Shown here piece after piece: positions 22,116 to 37,628 of a stretch of 64,000 bases of DNA. How positions within the stretch are numbered: the stretch's first letter is position 1; each line of letters opens with the position of its first letter. The translations under genes and the position numbers were made by a program. The stretch comes from Jaapia argillacea MUCL 33604 (lineage: Eukaryota > Basidiomycota > Agaricomycetes > Jaapiales > Jaapiaceae). The stretch lies in contig KL197739.1 in assembly GCA_000697665.1 (NCBI GenBank), forward strand, positions 251,673 to 315,672, written 5' to 3'. The notes under the pieces are model-generated. The model made no database searches. It was not told where the DNA came from and saw only the letters and a program-made list of their open reading frames with translations.

Positions 22116-24685
22116 ATGGCAGACCATAAAAGAGACGTTCGCAATCCTCTTCTCTTCGAGTGCGCTTGGGAGGTCGCCAACAAGGTCGGAGGTATCTACA
22201 CCGTCATAAAGACAAAAGTACCCGTCACTGTGTCAGAGTTCGGTGACAGATACTGTCTCATTGGACCTCTCAGCTACAAGACAGCTCCCATGGAGGTCGA
22301 AGCTCAAGAGGCTACCGATCCAGCCCTCATAGCCACCCTCGACTTGATGCGTGGACAGGGTGTCAAATGTCTCTACGGTCGCTGGCTCATTGAGGGCAAT
22401 CCTCGGGTCCTCCTCTTTGACACAGGAAGCGTCTATAACCGTCTTGACGAGTGGAAGGGTGATCTGTGGAACTTAGCCGGTATCCCTACTCCCCCAAATG
22501 ATCACGAAACGAATGACACCGTCATATTTGGTTATCTTGTTGCATGGTTCCTGGGGGAGGTGAGTGATTTCAGTGATCTGTCTCTCGCTTGTTCTGACTT
22601 TTCGCCAGTACGTTGCGCGTCAGTTAGATACCGCCGTCATTGCTCATTTCCATGAGTGGCAAGCAGGCCTCGCAATCCCTCTCTGTCGGAAACGGCACAT
22701 TGACGTTACTACCGTGTTCACAACCCACGCGACCCTCCTAGGCCGCTATCTATGCGCAGGCTCCGTAGACTTTTACAACAATCTCCAATACTTTGACGTC
22801 GATCATGAGGCAGGCAAGCGTGGTATCTACCACCGCTATTGCATCGAGCGGTCGTCCGCCCATTGCGCCGATGTCTTTACGACAGTCTCCCACATTACTG
22901 CGTACGAATCGGAACACTTGCTGAAGCGAAAACCGGATGGTGTGTTGCCGAATGGGTTGAATGTGGTAAAGTTCCAAGCAATGCATGAATTCCAGAACTT
23001 GCACGCCACTTCGAAGGCGAAGATCAACGAGTTTGTCCAAGGACACTTTTACGGTCATTACGACTTTGACCTCGATGACACCCTATACGTGTGTTCGCAT
23101 TCCTTTAATTGCCACGCCCAGTCTAACTGGCTAGCAGATGTTCACGGCAGGTCGATATGAGTACCGCAACAAAGGTGTTGACATGTTCATCGAGTCTCTC
23201 GCAAGTACGTTACCCGCATTGTCCATGTGAATCTCCTTCGATCTTCATCGTCCTCCAGGACTAAACTACCGGCTTCAAAAGGCAGGCTCAAAGATGACCG
23301 TCGTCGCCTTCATCATTATGCCCGCGGCCACCCAGTCTTACACCGTCGAAGCGCTGAAGGGACAAGCTGTCACTAAACAGCTGAAGGACACAGTCACTGA
23401 AATCCAGAACCGAATAGGCGCCCGGCTCTTTGAGCATGCCATCCGGTCCAATGGGTGAGTAAACTTCGAGATGGATGGCCGTAGCATGTCTGACATTTTG
23501 AATCTTAGCGAACATGGAACTCTCCCCGCTCCCGAGGCTCTTTTGTCGGACGAAGATAAAGTTTTGCTGAAGAGGCGCATTTTTGCCCTGAAGCGAAACT
23601 CGCTACCTCCCGTCACGACACATAACATGGTAGACGATGCCAGCGATCCGATTCTGAACCAAATTCGTCGCGTTCATCTCTTCAATAGCAGCAGCGATCG
23701 CGTCAAAATCGTATTCCACCCAGATTTCCTCAACTCCAACAACCCCATACTGGGTCTAGACTACGAAGAGTTTGTCAGGGGTTGTCACATGGGAGTGTTC
23801 CCAAGCTATTATGAGCCTTGGGGTTACACGCCAGCTGAGTGCACAGTGGTATGTGTCATCGTCCTTGGTTCTTTCTATAGACGCTCATACTTGAGTAGAT
23901 GGGTATTCCGTCGATTACGACCAACCTATCCGGGTTTGGCTGCTTCATGCAAGATTTGATCGAGCACCCAGAAGATGAAGGTTGCTATATCGTCGATCGT
24001 CGTCTGCAATCCGTCGAGGACTCTGTGAACCAGCTTTCGAGTTGCATGTTTACGTTCTGCCAAAAGACGAGGCGGCAACGCATCAACCAGCGTAATCGAG
24101 TTGAGCGTCTCAGCCCTTTGTTGGACTGGAAGAACCTGGGAATGGAATATTCAAAAGCGAGACAATTGGCTTTGAGGCGCGCATATCCCGACGCTTTCTA
24201 TGGGGCCGAAGATGAAGAATTTGATTTCGGTGCTGGTGTTGAGCGAATTCCCCCAATGTCTGTCCCTGCAAGCCCGCGCTTCAGGCCCACCGGCATGGCA
24301 ACTCCTGGTGACATTGGCACACTAACGGAGGAGGTGCGTCCTTGCAATGTTTCTATTCGATTGAAACTAAAATCCACCAACTAGATGGAGAGGTTGAACA
24401 CAAGCGATTATCGTGGCTATAATTTCCCTGGGACCGCCGATGAGGATGAGGGTTATCCATTGTGCGTGTTACTATGCCTGTCTCCTGTTTCTGACTGACG
24501 ATTTCCGATAAAGCCCTCTCGTCATGAAAGTCCGTTCCCGCGCTGGATCAGTAATGTCTGGTGCAAGCACTCCTGGTGGTGGTACGTTCCGTAGTCTTAC
24601 TGAAACTGACCTGCAAAAGGCCGATGCTGCCCTGAGCAACGTGGGCGAGAAACAGTTTCAGTTGAACGGAATCAATGGGAAGTAA
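22116..24685 (+). CDS. GSY1: Glycogen synthase (GT3), 736 aa, 8 exons
   Basis: The enzyme adds glucose from UDP-glucose to growing glycogen in the cytosol. The product starts [20 protein letters not shown] and carries KVGGIYTVI near residue 20, the N-terminal binding loop. The GT3 catalytic E-x7-E motif is seen in [11 protein letters not shown]. The basic helix (RQRINQRNR) that binds glucose-6-phosphate in the family lies in exon 6, and a Ser/Thr-rich tail follows. Exons by eye: 22116-22559, 22609-23088, 23138-23204, 23259-23454, 23509-23848, 23899-24333, 24385-24461, 24514-24685; they sum to 737 codons. Introns are 49-54 nt, GT-AG. The length matches fungal Gsy proteins. It ends 168 bp before the convergent TMEM19 gene. 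Confidence 0.95.
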
Positions 24686-24853
24686 TTGGCAACCATGATT
24701 GGGGTGCTGTTGGTCAACGAGGGGAATGTAGAAATGTCTATAGTAATAGATGTGCGCCACGATATCGTCAACCGTATGGATCATTCATTGTTAGTACATA
24801 GTTATGCACTGCTAAATCACATAGATTGAAATCGAATACATGCTTTGGGATTG

Positions 24854-25955
24854 TCAAGGAAGTGCGAGATGGGCGAGAAGAACCGACGTGATCACAGAAG
24901 ATAGTAAGTTGACCTGGGATAGGATGAGGAAGTTCGACGAGGGAGAGACAGGCAATCCCGCATACCTGGTTATTGGTAAGGATATCCAAGCCGCTCACAA
25001 CCTTGACATCAGCATTGTTGTTGGTTGGAGACGAATCGGTGAGAATGAGCTTTGAGGACGACGAGAATCTAGTTCTCTGCACGGTAGCTCCCAAAAGGGA
25101 ATCAATCTGGAATGTACATACACGTTAGTTAATTCGACGAAAGAAAGAATGGCCCTACCAAAGATCCAAAGAGCCCAGCGAACCCGCCCCAGAGGACAAG
25201 GGAAATAGCGACATTGAGAATATCGGCCCTACACACGGCATTTTCGATTGCCAGAGTGATAGACATGACTATGCCCATCAAAATGCCGCCAGCAGCTGAG
25301 GCGAGGGTCCCAACCAAAGATATGCCACCGTTGGTACCTGGCGGGACGGTCTTGAGGGTAGTGATGAGGATGGGAGGAGATGGGGAGAGGATGCCGAGTT
25401 CGGATGCGAGTGTGTCACCTAGACAGCATGCGAAATGGCTGGGGTCGAAGGAAGAGACGCGTGAGGACGAGGTGCAAAAATTCTAAGGCTTGCTCACCCC
25501 AAGGCCGCAAAGACGAGAGACCTGCTCCAGCCATCCAATACAGCAGGGGAGAGTGGACACCATGCATCCGAGGCGTACGGGAACGGACCACTCCCAAAGA
25601 GGCTGGATGCCGTTGGACCAGCGAGTGAACCTGGGATGAACAAACCAGACCACAAGACAGCGGCGATGAAAGCCGAGAAGGAGTTACAGAGGACTTGAAA
25701 CGCGGTCCTGTATCCTGCCTCCTGGTGACCTTCCTCGAGTTTTGCCTTGAGCTCCTTGCCAGTTTTTGTAGCGCGAGAACCGATGAGGTAGAATGCGATG
25801 AGGGATATGCCAAATGTGCGTAAAGGGACAGCTAGCATTAGGGAGCCTACGACGAAGGCTGCGATGGCTCCGGAGGGTGACAAGGACCGTTTTCGTAGTC
25901 CATGGAGACCCAATGCTAGAGCGATGAGGACGGGGACGACTGGGAAACCGGTCAT
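24854..25955 (-). CDS. TMEM19/DUF92-family membrane protein, 312 aa
   Basis: A multi-pass membrane protein of the DUF92/TMEM19 family. Plant members (VTE6) act as phytyl-phosphate kinases; the fungal role is not known to me. The product opens [20 protein letters not shown] and has several hydrophobic segments (FLIGSR-type loop, GFAGLFGSL). The family signature is clear: [15 protein letters not shown], then [15 protein letters not shown] and [13 protein letters not shown]. Exons by eye: 25955-25498, 25438-25159, 25106-24966, 24913-24854 (313 codons with stop). It ends in ALP after the typical [10 protein letters not shown] segment. Its 3' end faces GSY1; the OTC gene lies upstream on the same strand. 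Confidence 0.9.
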
Positions 25956-26199
25956 GGCTGGTGTTCAAGGGCAAGGAAATTGGGTTCGTTCATCATTGCT
26001 TGCGACTAGCGTTGAACGTAATAGTTGATGGCGCCTACGAGTGAGGACTGCGAGCGATAGGTCGAATCTAAGTACATCTTAGTTGGAGCGTGTGTTGCGC
26101 AGGTAGTGAACAAAGATATGAGGCAAGCATGAATTTTATATTATTCTCAGGCCTGTCTACTTCAAGTTTATCATCCGATCACCCATGGTCTCCAGACGA

Positions 26200-27483
26200 T
26201 CACAGGGAAGATTTTGAGGAGCTCGGTGCGGAGAGGTCCCATTTACCAAACAACAAACTAAGAGCACGAGGGTGAGCATGGAATAGCGAGAGGGATGGAG
26301 AGACGCACTCGAAGAGAGCAAGGATGGTCCATTTCCTGTTATCTGACTCTGGGAAGACGAGGGACCTGGGACCATAGAACACCTGACAGAGAGGATCAGC
26401 GAGAGTCCAAGGCAAAAAGAGCTAGCTAACCTCGTCGTCGACCTCGTCTGGCTTTCGAGGTAGACAGTGCAAGAATTTCCAGTTTGGATTTGCACCTCCT
26501 TCTCGGCAGAGCTCTTCGGTGACTTGGTAGCCTTCAAAGTCTTTGAGTCGTTGTACTTTTTCTGCTTCTTGTCCCATGGATATCCTGCGAGAAGCCAAGT
26601 TAATCTCCCAGAGGATATTGATGTGGAAGGACTCACCATGTGTCGGTAACGACGACGTCTGCACCGTGAACAGCTTCTTTGGGATCGGAACTCCAGGAGA
26701 TGTGCTGCTCACAGCCGAGCTCCTTGACACGATCCCATACAGGTGTCGGACACTGGTACGCAGTCTGAGGAGGAGTTGCTACGCGTATTTTATGGCCCAG
26801 TCGGGGGTAGGTGACAAGCATATCGTGGAGGACGTTTGTAGAGTCGCCAAGCCATGTGATGGTAAGAGGGCGGAGGGTGGGGAGATTTGCAGGTTTCTTG
26901 CTCCGAGGGGAATCTGCAGAGGGGGGAGGAGGAGAGCCTTCAGAGAAGAGATGCGCATGTTCGTGGAGGGTGAGGAGATCTGCGAGGATTTGTGTTGGGT
27001 GCCAGAGGGAGGAAAGTGCATTGAGGACGGGGACTGGGGAGTATTTTGCCAGTTCCTGGAAGGGATTAGCAGGGAAAGAGTCACAAACAAAGGTGAACAT
27101 ACCTCGATCTCTGAATGATCGCCAACACGGGCAAATATACCCTGGCACATCCCACCAATGACGCGGGCAGTGTCACGAGGAGACTCGTTTACACCGAGCT
27201 GAATGTCATCTCTTCCGAGAAAGAGGGCCTTTCCGCCAAGGAGAACAGCGGCGGTCTCTGCGGAGAGGCGAGTGCGGGTGCTGCGTTTTGCAAAGAGGAG
27301 GGCAATTGATTTGTTAAAGAGGGACTGGGAAGGCATGCGGAGACGGGGAGCGGTTCCAATAAATTTTGGCTGGGGAGCAAGCCATGGCAAAGCGAGTTGC
27401 TTTTGGTAGTGCGAGTGGGCGAGGACCCGTTTGAGCTGTGGGACTGTCAAGTCTGCCAGCGTCATTAAATGTGGGGGGCTCAT
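26200..27483 (-). CDS. Ornithine carbamoyltransferase, 361 aa
   Basis: It makes citrulline from ornithine and carbamoyl phosphate in arginine synthesis, a mitochondrial step in most fungi. Carbamoyl-phosphate binding residues are seen in STRTR (about residues 68-72) and LWHPTQ. The ornithine loop is [20 protein letters not shown]. Exons by eye: 27483-27103, 27055-26637, 26584-26431, 26382-26309, 26257-26200. The last intron keeps frame, so read-through would also give a protein of similar end. From the ATG at 27483 the start is [12 protein letters not shown], without an obvious mitochondrial presequence; an upstream start or exon in the 188 bp before the divergent mannosyltransferase gene is possible. 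Two Gcn4-like TGACTC sites lie in that spacer. Confidence 0.92.
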
Positions 27484-27671
27484 TGTGGCTGGCGGGGAGG
27501 GTATGGGGAACACAACGACGACGACGATAGGGATGAGCACGAGTCAACTAGTCACGACGAGAACCAGTCAAGCCTCTGACCTACGCGAGTCAAGCTTCAA
27601 GTTTTCTGACCACGTGACCTTAATTGACCCAACACTGACCGCGATCACGGACAACGCCAGCACCGTCGACG
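27484..27671. promoter_or_regulatory. Shared promoter of OTC and CAP59-type gene with Gcn4-like sites
   Basis: This 188-bp spacer lies between two divergent start codons. GAGTCA (the complement of TGACTC) occurs at 27541-27546 and 27587-27592, facing the arginine gene, and CACGTG at 27611-27616. TGACTC is the core of the Gcn4/CPC-1 site of general amino-acid control, so control of OTC by that factor is a reasonable inference. Confidence 0.5.
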
Positions 27672-29605
27672 ATGGCGTTCACTGTCCGACGGCGAAGTGT
27701 GCATCGCCTGTTGATGCTCCTCGGCCTTGTCCTCTTCTTCCGCATTTTCATCTCTTTCACTTCCCCCGCGTCCTCCTCAGAAAAGGCCGCCTCCAGAGAA
27801 GTCAAGCAGCGTAATGTCCTCGACCTCGTCACTCGCTCCGGAAAGACTTTCGACGTACAGCGTCACAAGTTCCTCCAGGTTCGCATGGGCAGAGACGAGA
27901 GAGAGGACCTCTTTTCAGATATCGTCAGGAACGGCGTAGCTGACTTTTGGGAGCGCTTCCAAAGACCATAGTATGTCTATCTTTCCCCCCCTCTCCCCCA
28001 CCCAACTCACCAGCACCTCTTAGCATCATGGGTACAGAGACGTCGCATATCGACGCACAGCACGTCTACACCGCCATCGACTCCCTTCTTTCTCTCAATG
28101 GTTGGGTAGCCGCACTCTGTCCAACCCTCACCCGCCCTTTTGGCCAGAACAAGTACGAAGACGCCTACGACGACCTCGTCAGAGAAAATCACCTCTACTT
28201 TATCGGCATCGTCATCCACTCTGCCGACCATTTCCTCGTCGATCAACTCGCCGTTATCGTACAAATGGCAAAACGCCTCGGCCCAACAAACCTCTTCGTC
28301 TCCATGCTCGACTATGACTCTACAGATTCCACCGAAACCCTCACTGACCTCTGCGAAGCCGTCCTCACCCTCCTCGGCATTCCATTCAGGATCCGCAGAG
28401 TCCCATCAATGACCGAGGATCCTTCAGCGGCATACTACCCTGTCGAAGAAGCCTACATGCGCAATCTCGCCCTAGAACCCCTCCACGAACTTCACCAAAA
28501 GCGTTCTATCAAGTTCTTCAGAGTCGTCTGGCTCAAGGGCTTCACTTGTCCAAACGACATTCTCGAGACCATCAAGGTCAGCGTACTCAACGAAGCTGCC
28601 ATGGTGTGCGGTATGGACTGGGCAAAACATAATGACTTTTTCATCTTTTCCGATCGGTGCGTCTCCCATATCATCACATGCATCCATCTAACTTCCTTGC
28701 CAGCTGGCGAACCCGAGACATCGAAGGCGACCAATTCCGTCAATCAAAATCATCCTCAAAACCAGACGCTGGGCCCCCTCGCGACAGAGCAGGCGCAGCT
28801 CGCTACGCAGAACATCTTCCTTTCCAAGTATTCTGCTGTGAATCAGGTACTCACGTCGTTGATCCCGCTCAGTCCTACTATCAAGGCATCATGTACCGTT
28901 CCGGCGAAGACTACCAAAATGTCACCAGCGGTGAACCCATCAGAGATCGTGGCGCCGACGCTCCCTGTTTGGACAGCTGCCAGGCTTGGTTCTGTCGCGA
29001 CCTTTGGGTCAGCAAGGCCAAGGAGGGTATGAGGGAAGAGGAAGCCGCTGATGGCGTCGTCGAGCGGAGATTACGCAAACGACAGATTGACATGACCGAA
29101 CGAGACGTAGAGACCGTCAAACGAGAGGTCGGCGTGGACGATGACGAAAAGCGCGAAGCCCGTCGTCAAGTTGCAGACGTTGACGCAGACGCCAACGTCG
29201 GTTCAGATTACGACGCAATGCCAGAATCAGATTTCCCTGAAGACGATTTCCCTCCCATCCGTCTCTCCATCCCCAACTCTGTGTTCCGCCCCGCCCGCAT
29301 CCTCGTCAACCCACGATGCGTCACCACTTACGCAGACGTTAGCCACGCTCAACTCGCCCTTGACTTGTTCGGCCCAGAGAGAGACAACGACGTGTCAGAT
29401 AGCGGTCTCAGCAAGTATGTTCTCGAAGATTGGGAAGGTGCTCCAGAGAGCTTTGTATGCCAGGAACAAAGGTCAATTCTTGTCAGTCCCGTGTGCGCCG
29501 TCGCTGACATATTTATCGTGTAGGCAAACTGGTGGTCGAAAGGCTCCCAAAACTCAGAGGCGCCTCGAGTTTTCCATTCATGATGCTCTCGAGCGTGGGT
29601 TATAG
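27672..29605 (+). CDS. CAP59/CMT1-type alpha-1,3-mannosyltransferase (GT69), 593 aa
   Basis: It belongs to the family of cryptococcal Cap59/Cmt1, Golgi-type mannosyltransferases. The N-terminus is a type II signal anchor (basic RRR, then LLMLLGLVLFFRIFISF at about 14-30). The catalytic part follows: RPYIMGTETSHID at the exon 1/2 join, then NLFVSMLDYDSTDSTE (the DxD-like site), IKFFRVVWLKGFTCPNDILE and DFFIFSDRWRTRDIEG. Exons by eye: 27672-27970, 28024-28656, 28704-29471, 29524-29605 (594 codons). An acidic and basic insert of about 90 residues (29030-29250) separates C-terminal blocks. It ends with SFVCQEQR and a GGRKAPKTQRR tail. The exact linkage made is not known; a wall or glycolipid mannan role is inference. 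Confidence 0.9.
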
Positions 29606-29752
29606 CCATAGACTCTGCCTCTTGAAACCTCGAGATGGACTTTGCAGGTTTCATGTAGCTTTACTTGTCTCCGGATACTTTCACTCTAATACACCACATG
29701 GGGCATGGATGGGTCCTATTTATTAATACCACAAATATTACAAAGGTGGACA

Positions 29753-32700
29753 CTATCTCTTCTTTCGACCGAATCCTTGGAATGTAACACTATCGTCCGA
29801 GTCGTCATCTACGATGACGGCAGCGGGCGCCTTTCGCTTTCGGGTCGTAGGTTTAGCAGCTTGAGGTGGCGAAACCTCCCCAGAGGAGTGAAGCGTTGGT
29901 GCAGGATCCTCGTCCCGACTTGTGTGATTGTCACCAGCCTCGTCGTCTGAATCTAGGAACAGAGGTTGAGCCTTGCTTGTTGAGCCAGCACGTTTTCCCC
30001 CCTTGGTTGTATTCCGTGTCGTCGGCGCCTGCCGTCGTGAGGATGGTTTGTTCGGTGGAGGAACAGATTGGCCAGGGGTCTCGTCATCCGAGTCGGCCAA
30101 GATGGCCCGATTCTTCGTCTTGCCCTGGGTTTGTTTCTGAGACTTGGGGAGAGCTTGCCCCTGGCTATTGGGTGGAAAAGTGACATCTCCCTGTGACTGG
30201 GACTGGCTGTTCTTCCAGTACGCTGTTTGTTGTCCGGTGAGCCAAGGGACGCAGGGAATTAGGGACACGACTTACCATTGCCCATCCCATAGTCATTTTC
30301 ATCGTTTGTAACAAGCTCGACGGGAATGCGTCGACCGTGACCGGCCTTCTGCTCGAAACTGGAGTGTTAGTCTGTGGAGAAGAACTGGATTACGAGCACG
30401 TACTCGCGTGAACTTTTTAAAGTCAAGCCTGCCTTCCCAGTCCATACGATCAGATGTCCACCTCGCTCCCCTACCTCCTTCCGGCTTCCTATAAACTTCC
30501 ATCTCTACAACCACCATAAAGTTCCCCCGGACATTCTCGTCTCCAAAATCTTCCACCATGGCCCACTCTTTGACCTCTTCCTCGCGTTGCAGGTCCGGTT
30601 TTGATATCCGAAGATTGTTGAATTCTCGATCGAACGAGTCTTCAGCCTTCTTGCCCTTCTTCATAGACGAAACAGCTTGCAGAAAGGCGGCGTCCTTGTC
30701 GGGATCACCTGGGGCAGCACCCGATTTCTTCTGAGACTTGATAAACGTCGATGGAGGCTTTGCACTTGGGGGTTTCTGCGACGACGGGCCAGCATTCACA
30801 TTCTCTACCGCCCGTCGTTTCGTAGGGAGCGGGTCGTTGTCAATCATTTCTGCGTCAGGATCATCTCCAGGTGTTTCAACTGCCTTCCTCTTGAGTGATT
30901 TACCGGGCAAGGAGAAGGTGGCACCGGAGCTCTCTTCCTCCTCTTCGGCAACGACGGATAGTCCAGCGGCTGAATTAGGTCGAAAGGCTTGGGTTGCTCT
31001 ACTCTGTGTTTGCCCCCCATCTTGTGTCATACTTTGATACTGAGACGACCCCGCTGCGTCACCGGAACCAGAACCACTTGCAAACTGAGTTTGGTAGATG
31101 CTCGTACCGCCCGAGTGAGCAATACGATCAGGATCACTCTCCTCGAAAAGGGCCTTGAACTTTTTCAGAGGAGGTTCCGCGGTCATTTCAGAGTCGTTTA
31201 TGGTGCTGTCAATCGTGTTTGACTGTACACTTGTTCCTGCCCTGCGTTTCAAGCGAGATGAACGAGCCGGTGTTGGGGGCACTCGGGTCTAGGAAGGGAA
31301 ATGAACTTAAAGGGGCAGCGGTTGCATATAGCGAACGCAACTTACGGGAACGTCCACAGTGGGCGGCGAGTTATTCAAAGCGGACGGCACCGATGGGGTG
31401 GAGTCAGTGTCCATTAACGACGTATCATCTCCGATGCCAAACAAGTCGACTTGTTGTGTTGCCTTGGCTCGTCGTCTTAGAGGCTATGACAGGACAATGT
31501 GTGAGCCATAGAAAATCAAGAGGGGGGTATCATACATACTCTTCGTGGGCCTGTAGTCCCTTCTGGTTCCCGGTTCTCTTCCTCCAGCTCTCTGTCTTGA
31601 GACACAGATGGCGGCGGTTCTGAGGGTTGGCGAGATGTGGCTCGACGCGTCAGCCTCCGAGGAGGACCTGATTGCCCAGTTTGAGGGGGATGGCTGTCGG
31701 CCGAGGATTCGTCAGGTTGAGTGTTTGGCGCAGTGTCTGGAAGAGCTGATACAGCCCGATCATTCGCTGCTAAGATTGGTGAAGCAAAAGTAGGCAGCCT
31801 TTTATTGCTGGGGACTCACTGTGAGCTGTGTCTACACCCAGTCCTGCATCGATATGGGATGTACTGGTGAGAATAACAGCTTGTATGATGCTTTCTGGGG
31901 GTATGAGGTGCAGACCGAAACTGTTGGCCACTGTATTAAGCGGTATACTGAGGAAAACAAGCGAGTACCACTCACGACTTGGTCTCCTCTACCAGTTCGT
32001 CCAGCTTCTCTTTGCCAATAGATGTCAGCAGCGCGCTCTCGCTGGCAACAGGAACAAGGCCTTTTTTGTCAGCTCCAATCCGATTCACGCCCTTGACCAA
32101 GGTCTGATGCCATTTGGCCCTTCCGTTCCCAATGTTGAATCCCTCATACTCCCCACCACCACGAACAACCAAATCCTTCAGCTCCATATTCACTTCACGC
32201 CCCTTCTCACCAAGAAAGAGAAATCGATACCCGTGAAAGAAGTTGAGGCGTGCTTCATCTGGCTCCCAAACTTTGAAAACCTTCATGGTTGGAGGCAGGG
32301 AAGGAGAGAAAGACGGGCGAAATTTGGCCTCGGCGGGGAGAACAAATGCGTGCTCCAATGAAGTTGTCTTCATTGATCCGGTGGGCACCTCAAGCTCGCC
32401 AAGACGAAGGAGCTCGTCAAGCCACTCGGGTTTTACAATGTGGGACGCGGACAGAAGTGACGTCGCTATTAGGGCAGATGCAGAGAATGCCGGAGTGAGG
32501 TGGTGAGTCACATCAGGATAACAGGAATAGACGATGTTGATGCCTGGTGACTAGAGGTGAGATCTAATGACAGAGAGGGAACGGAAGGTACTCGCCTAGC
32601 CTTGCACATGTATCGACCGGAATGGATGGTCGTCCTCGAACGGAGGTTGCAAAGCAGCAAACTCTCAGCCACTTCACACTTCCAAACCATCTTTAACATG

Positions 32701-33188
32701 ATTCAAGCAATCTTGTTCAAGAGGCACTCACCTTACGGTCACACCGGTGACTAGGTTAACGACGTCCCCGTCCTGTAAGTCTAGGGAAGCACCGATTTCG
32801 ACTGGGAGAAGCTCCGCCCCTCGCGTTACGCTCAAATTTCCCTTCTCTCTGCAATGGTGAATCTTGAGCTTTGGCGCGATAGGCGGGTTGGTCTATGATC
32901 AAGTTGTGGTGGTAAGCACCTGCACCTGAGCAAGTAGGCTGGACATACCACATCTTCGGAGGAATAACTGTCGACAATGAAAATAACATGGTCTCTGGAT
33001 ATCTTCTTGTGGTTGACTATGAGGAGCTGCTCTTTCCTTCCGATAACGTATTGCCTTCCTGTTTTGAGGAGCTTCGTCTCTGCATCTGAATCAGCCTGTT
33101 GGACAAGCCATTCTATTGTGAAGGACATACTGGAGAAGGATGTATCGCCAACCACTTCTCCATCAAATGGGCCAGTAATTAGCCACAT
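29753..33188 (-). CDS. NBS1: NBS1/nibrin-like protein (FHA-BRCT-BRCT), 997 aa, 10 exons
   Basis: This is the regulatory subunit of the MRE11-RAD50-NBS1 complex in double-strand break repair. The N-terminal FHA domain has YVIGRKE (48-53) and ISRDH (63-67), the phosphothreonine-binding residues. Tandem BRCT-like parts follow (VRWFGSVKWLRVC; then HIVKPEWLDELLRLG and a second repeat up to about residue 390). A long Ser/Pro/Gln-rich linker precedes the MRE11-binding region (FKKFT then FEQKAGHGRRIPVEL). The end is acidic followed by VTFQGFGRKKR, like the ATM/Tel1-binding tail. Exons by eye: 33188-32949, 32892-32732, 32690-32596, 32543-31976, 31947-31820, 31769-31540, 31483-31346, 31288-30408, 30358-30276, 30222-29753. 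Introns 3 and 8 need GC donors (GCGAGT) to stay in frame. It converges on the mannosyltransferase gene. Confidence 0.88.
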
Positions 33189-33503
33189 ATCATGAGCTGT
33201 ACTTTTGGTGGTTGTCAAGTCAGAGCGGCGCGTGGTCGCGTCCTCGAATTTGACGCGCGGTAGCCTTCCCCGTGACGAGCACTTTCAGAAACTCCGCTTT
33301 ATTGCTTCTAGCTGTATCCTACTGAGTGGAGATATAATGATAGCCGAAAACTAAAATATTCATACCAAGGCGTAAGAGTCCACACAAGAATTACAAAAAG
33401 TCGTAGAGAAGGATAAGAAGTCGTGTACTTCGCTCGTAATTATCCAATCATTGTCCCAAAGGCCAACACTCTCCAGCAACAAAGGAACGGTTACCGCGAA
33501 CCC

Positions 33504-37151
<3,648 letters not shown>

Positions 37152-37628
37152 TGCGGTGGGAAACGGTAACCCACGGTTCGGACTTGTGAATGAGGAAGAT
37201 TGTGTAGTTGCGGGTAGCGATAATATTGTTCGTCGTCGTCGTCGGTGGCGATGGCGAGCGCGTCAGATTGAAATGAAGAGCATTGGCGGTCACAGACAAT
37301 ACCCGACGGATGCTGGAGGATCTCCCACTCGGCACCCAGTTCTGACTATGTAAGTTGCCATATCAGGTAGTAAGCGCCCGGACCACTCCTTCGTCTTCAC
37401 CACATCTTGGAGCTCGACCGTCCCCACAAAGTCTGGCCTGCCCATAAATTGCAAATCTACTGTCGGCCCACTTTCAAACGCGCGGAAAGCTGATGGAAAG
37501 CACAACGAGGCAGCGCTTCGACCGGCGCACTGAGCTGAAGTTGTTCGGGTTCTGAGCTGCTGCGCTACTACCGTTCATGAGGCACAAATCAGCTCTATCG
37601 TTATATTCATCACACTCATATAACGTTA
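37152..37628. other. Intergenic spacer with a doubtful small frame
   Basis: The spacer lies between two minus-strand genes. A minus frame at 37505-37290 (containing GRPDFVGTVELQDVV) is mildly protein-like but has no good start and no family I recognise. Most of the rest is probably the demethylase promoter. Confidence 0.4.

Noticed and set aside
27672-29605. A capsule-type gene cluster around the CAP59-like gene
   Set aside because: The neighbours are OTC and NBS1; no other polysaccharide gene is next to it, and GSY1 is separated by two unrelated genes.
37290-37505. Small gene between the demethylase and the CHAT gene
   Set aside because: No convincing start, no known family and no splice structure that extends it.
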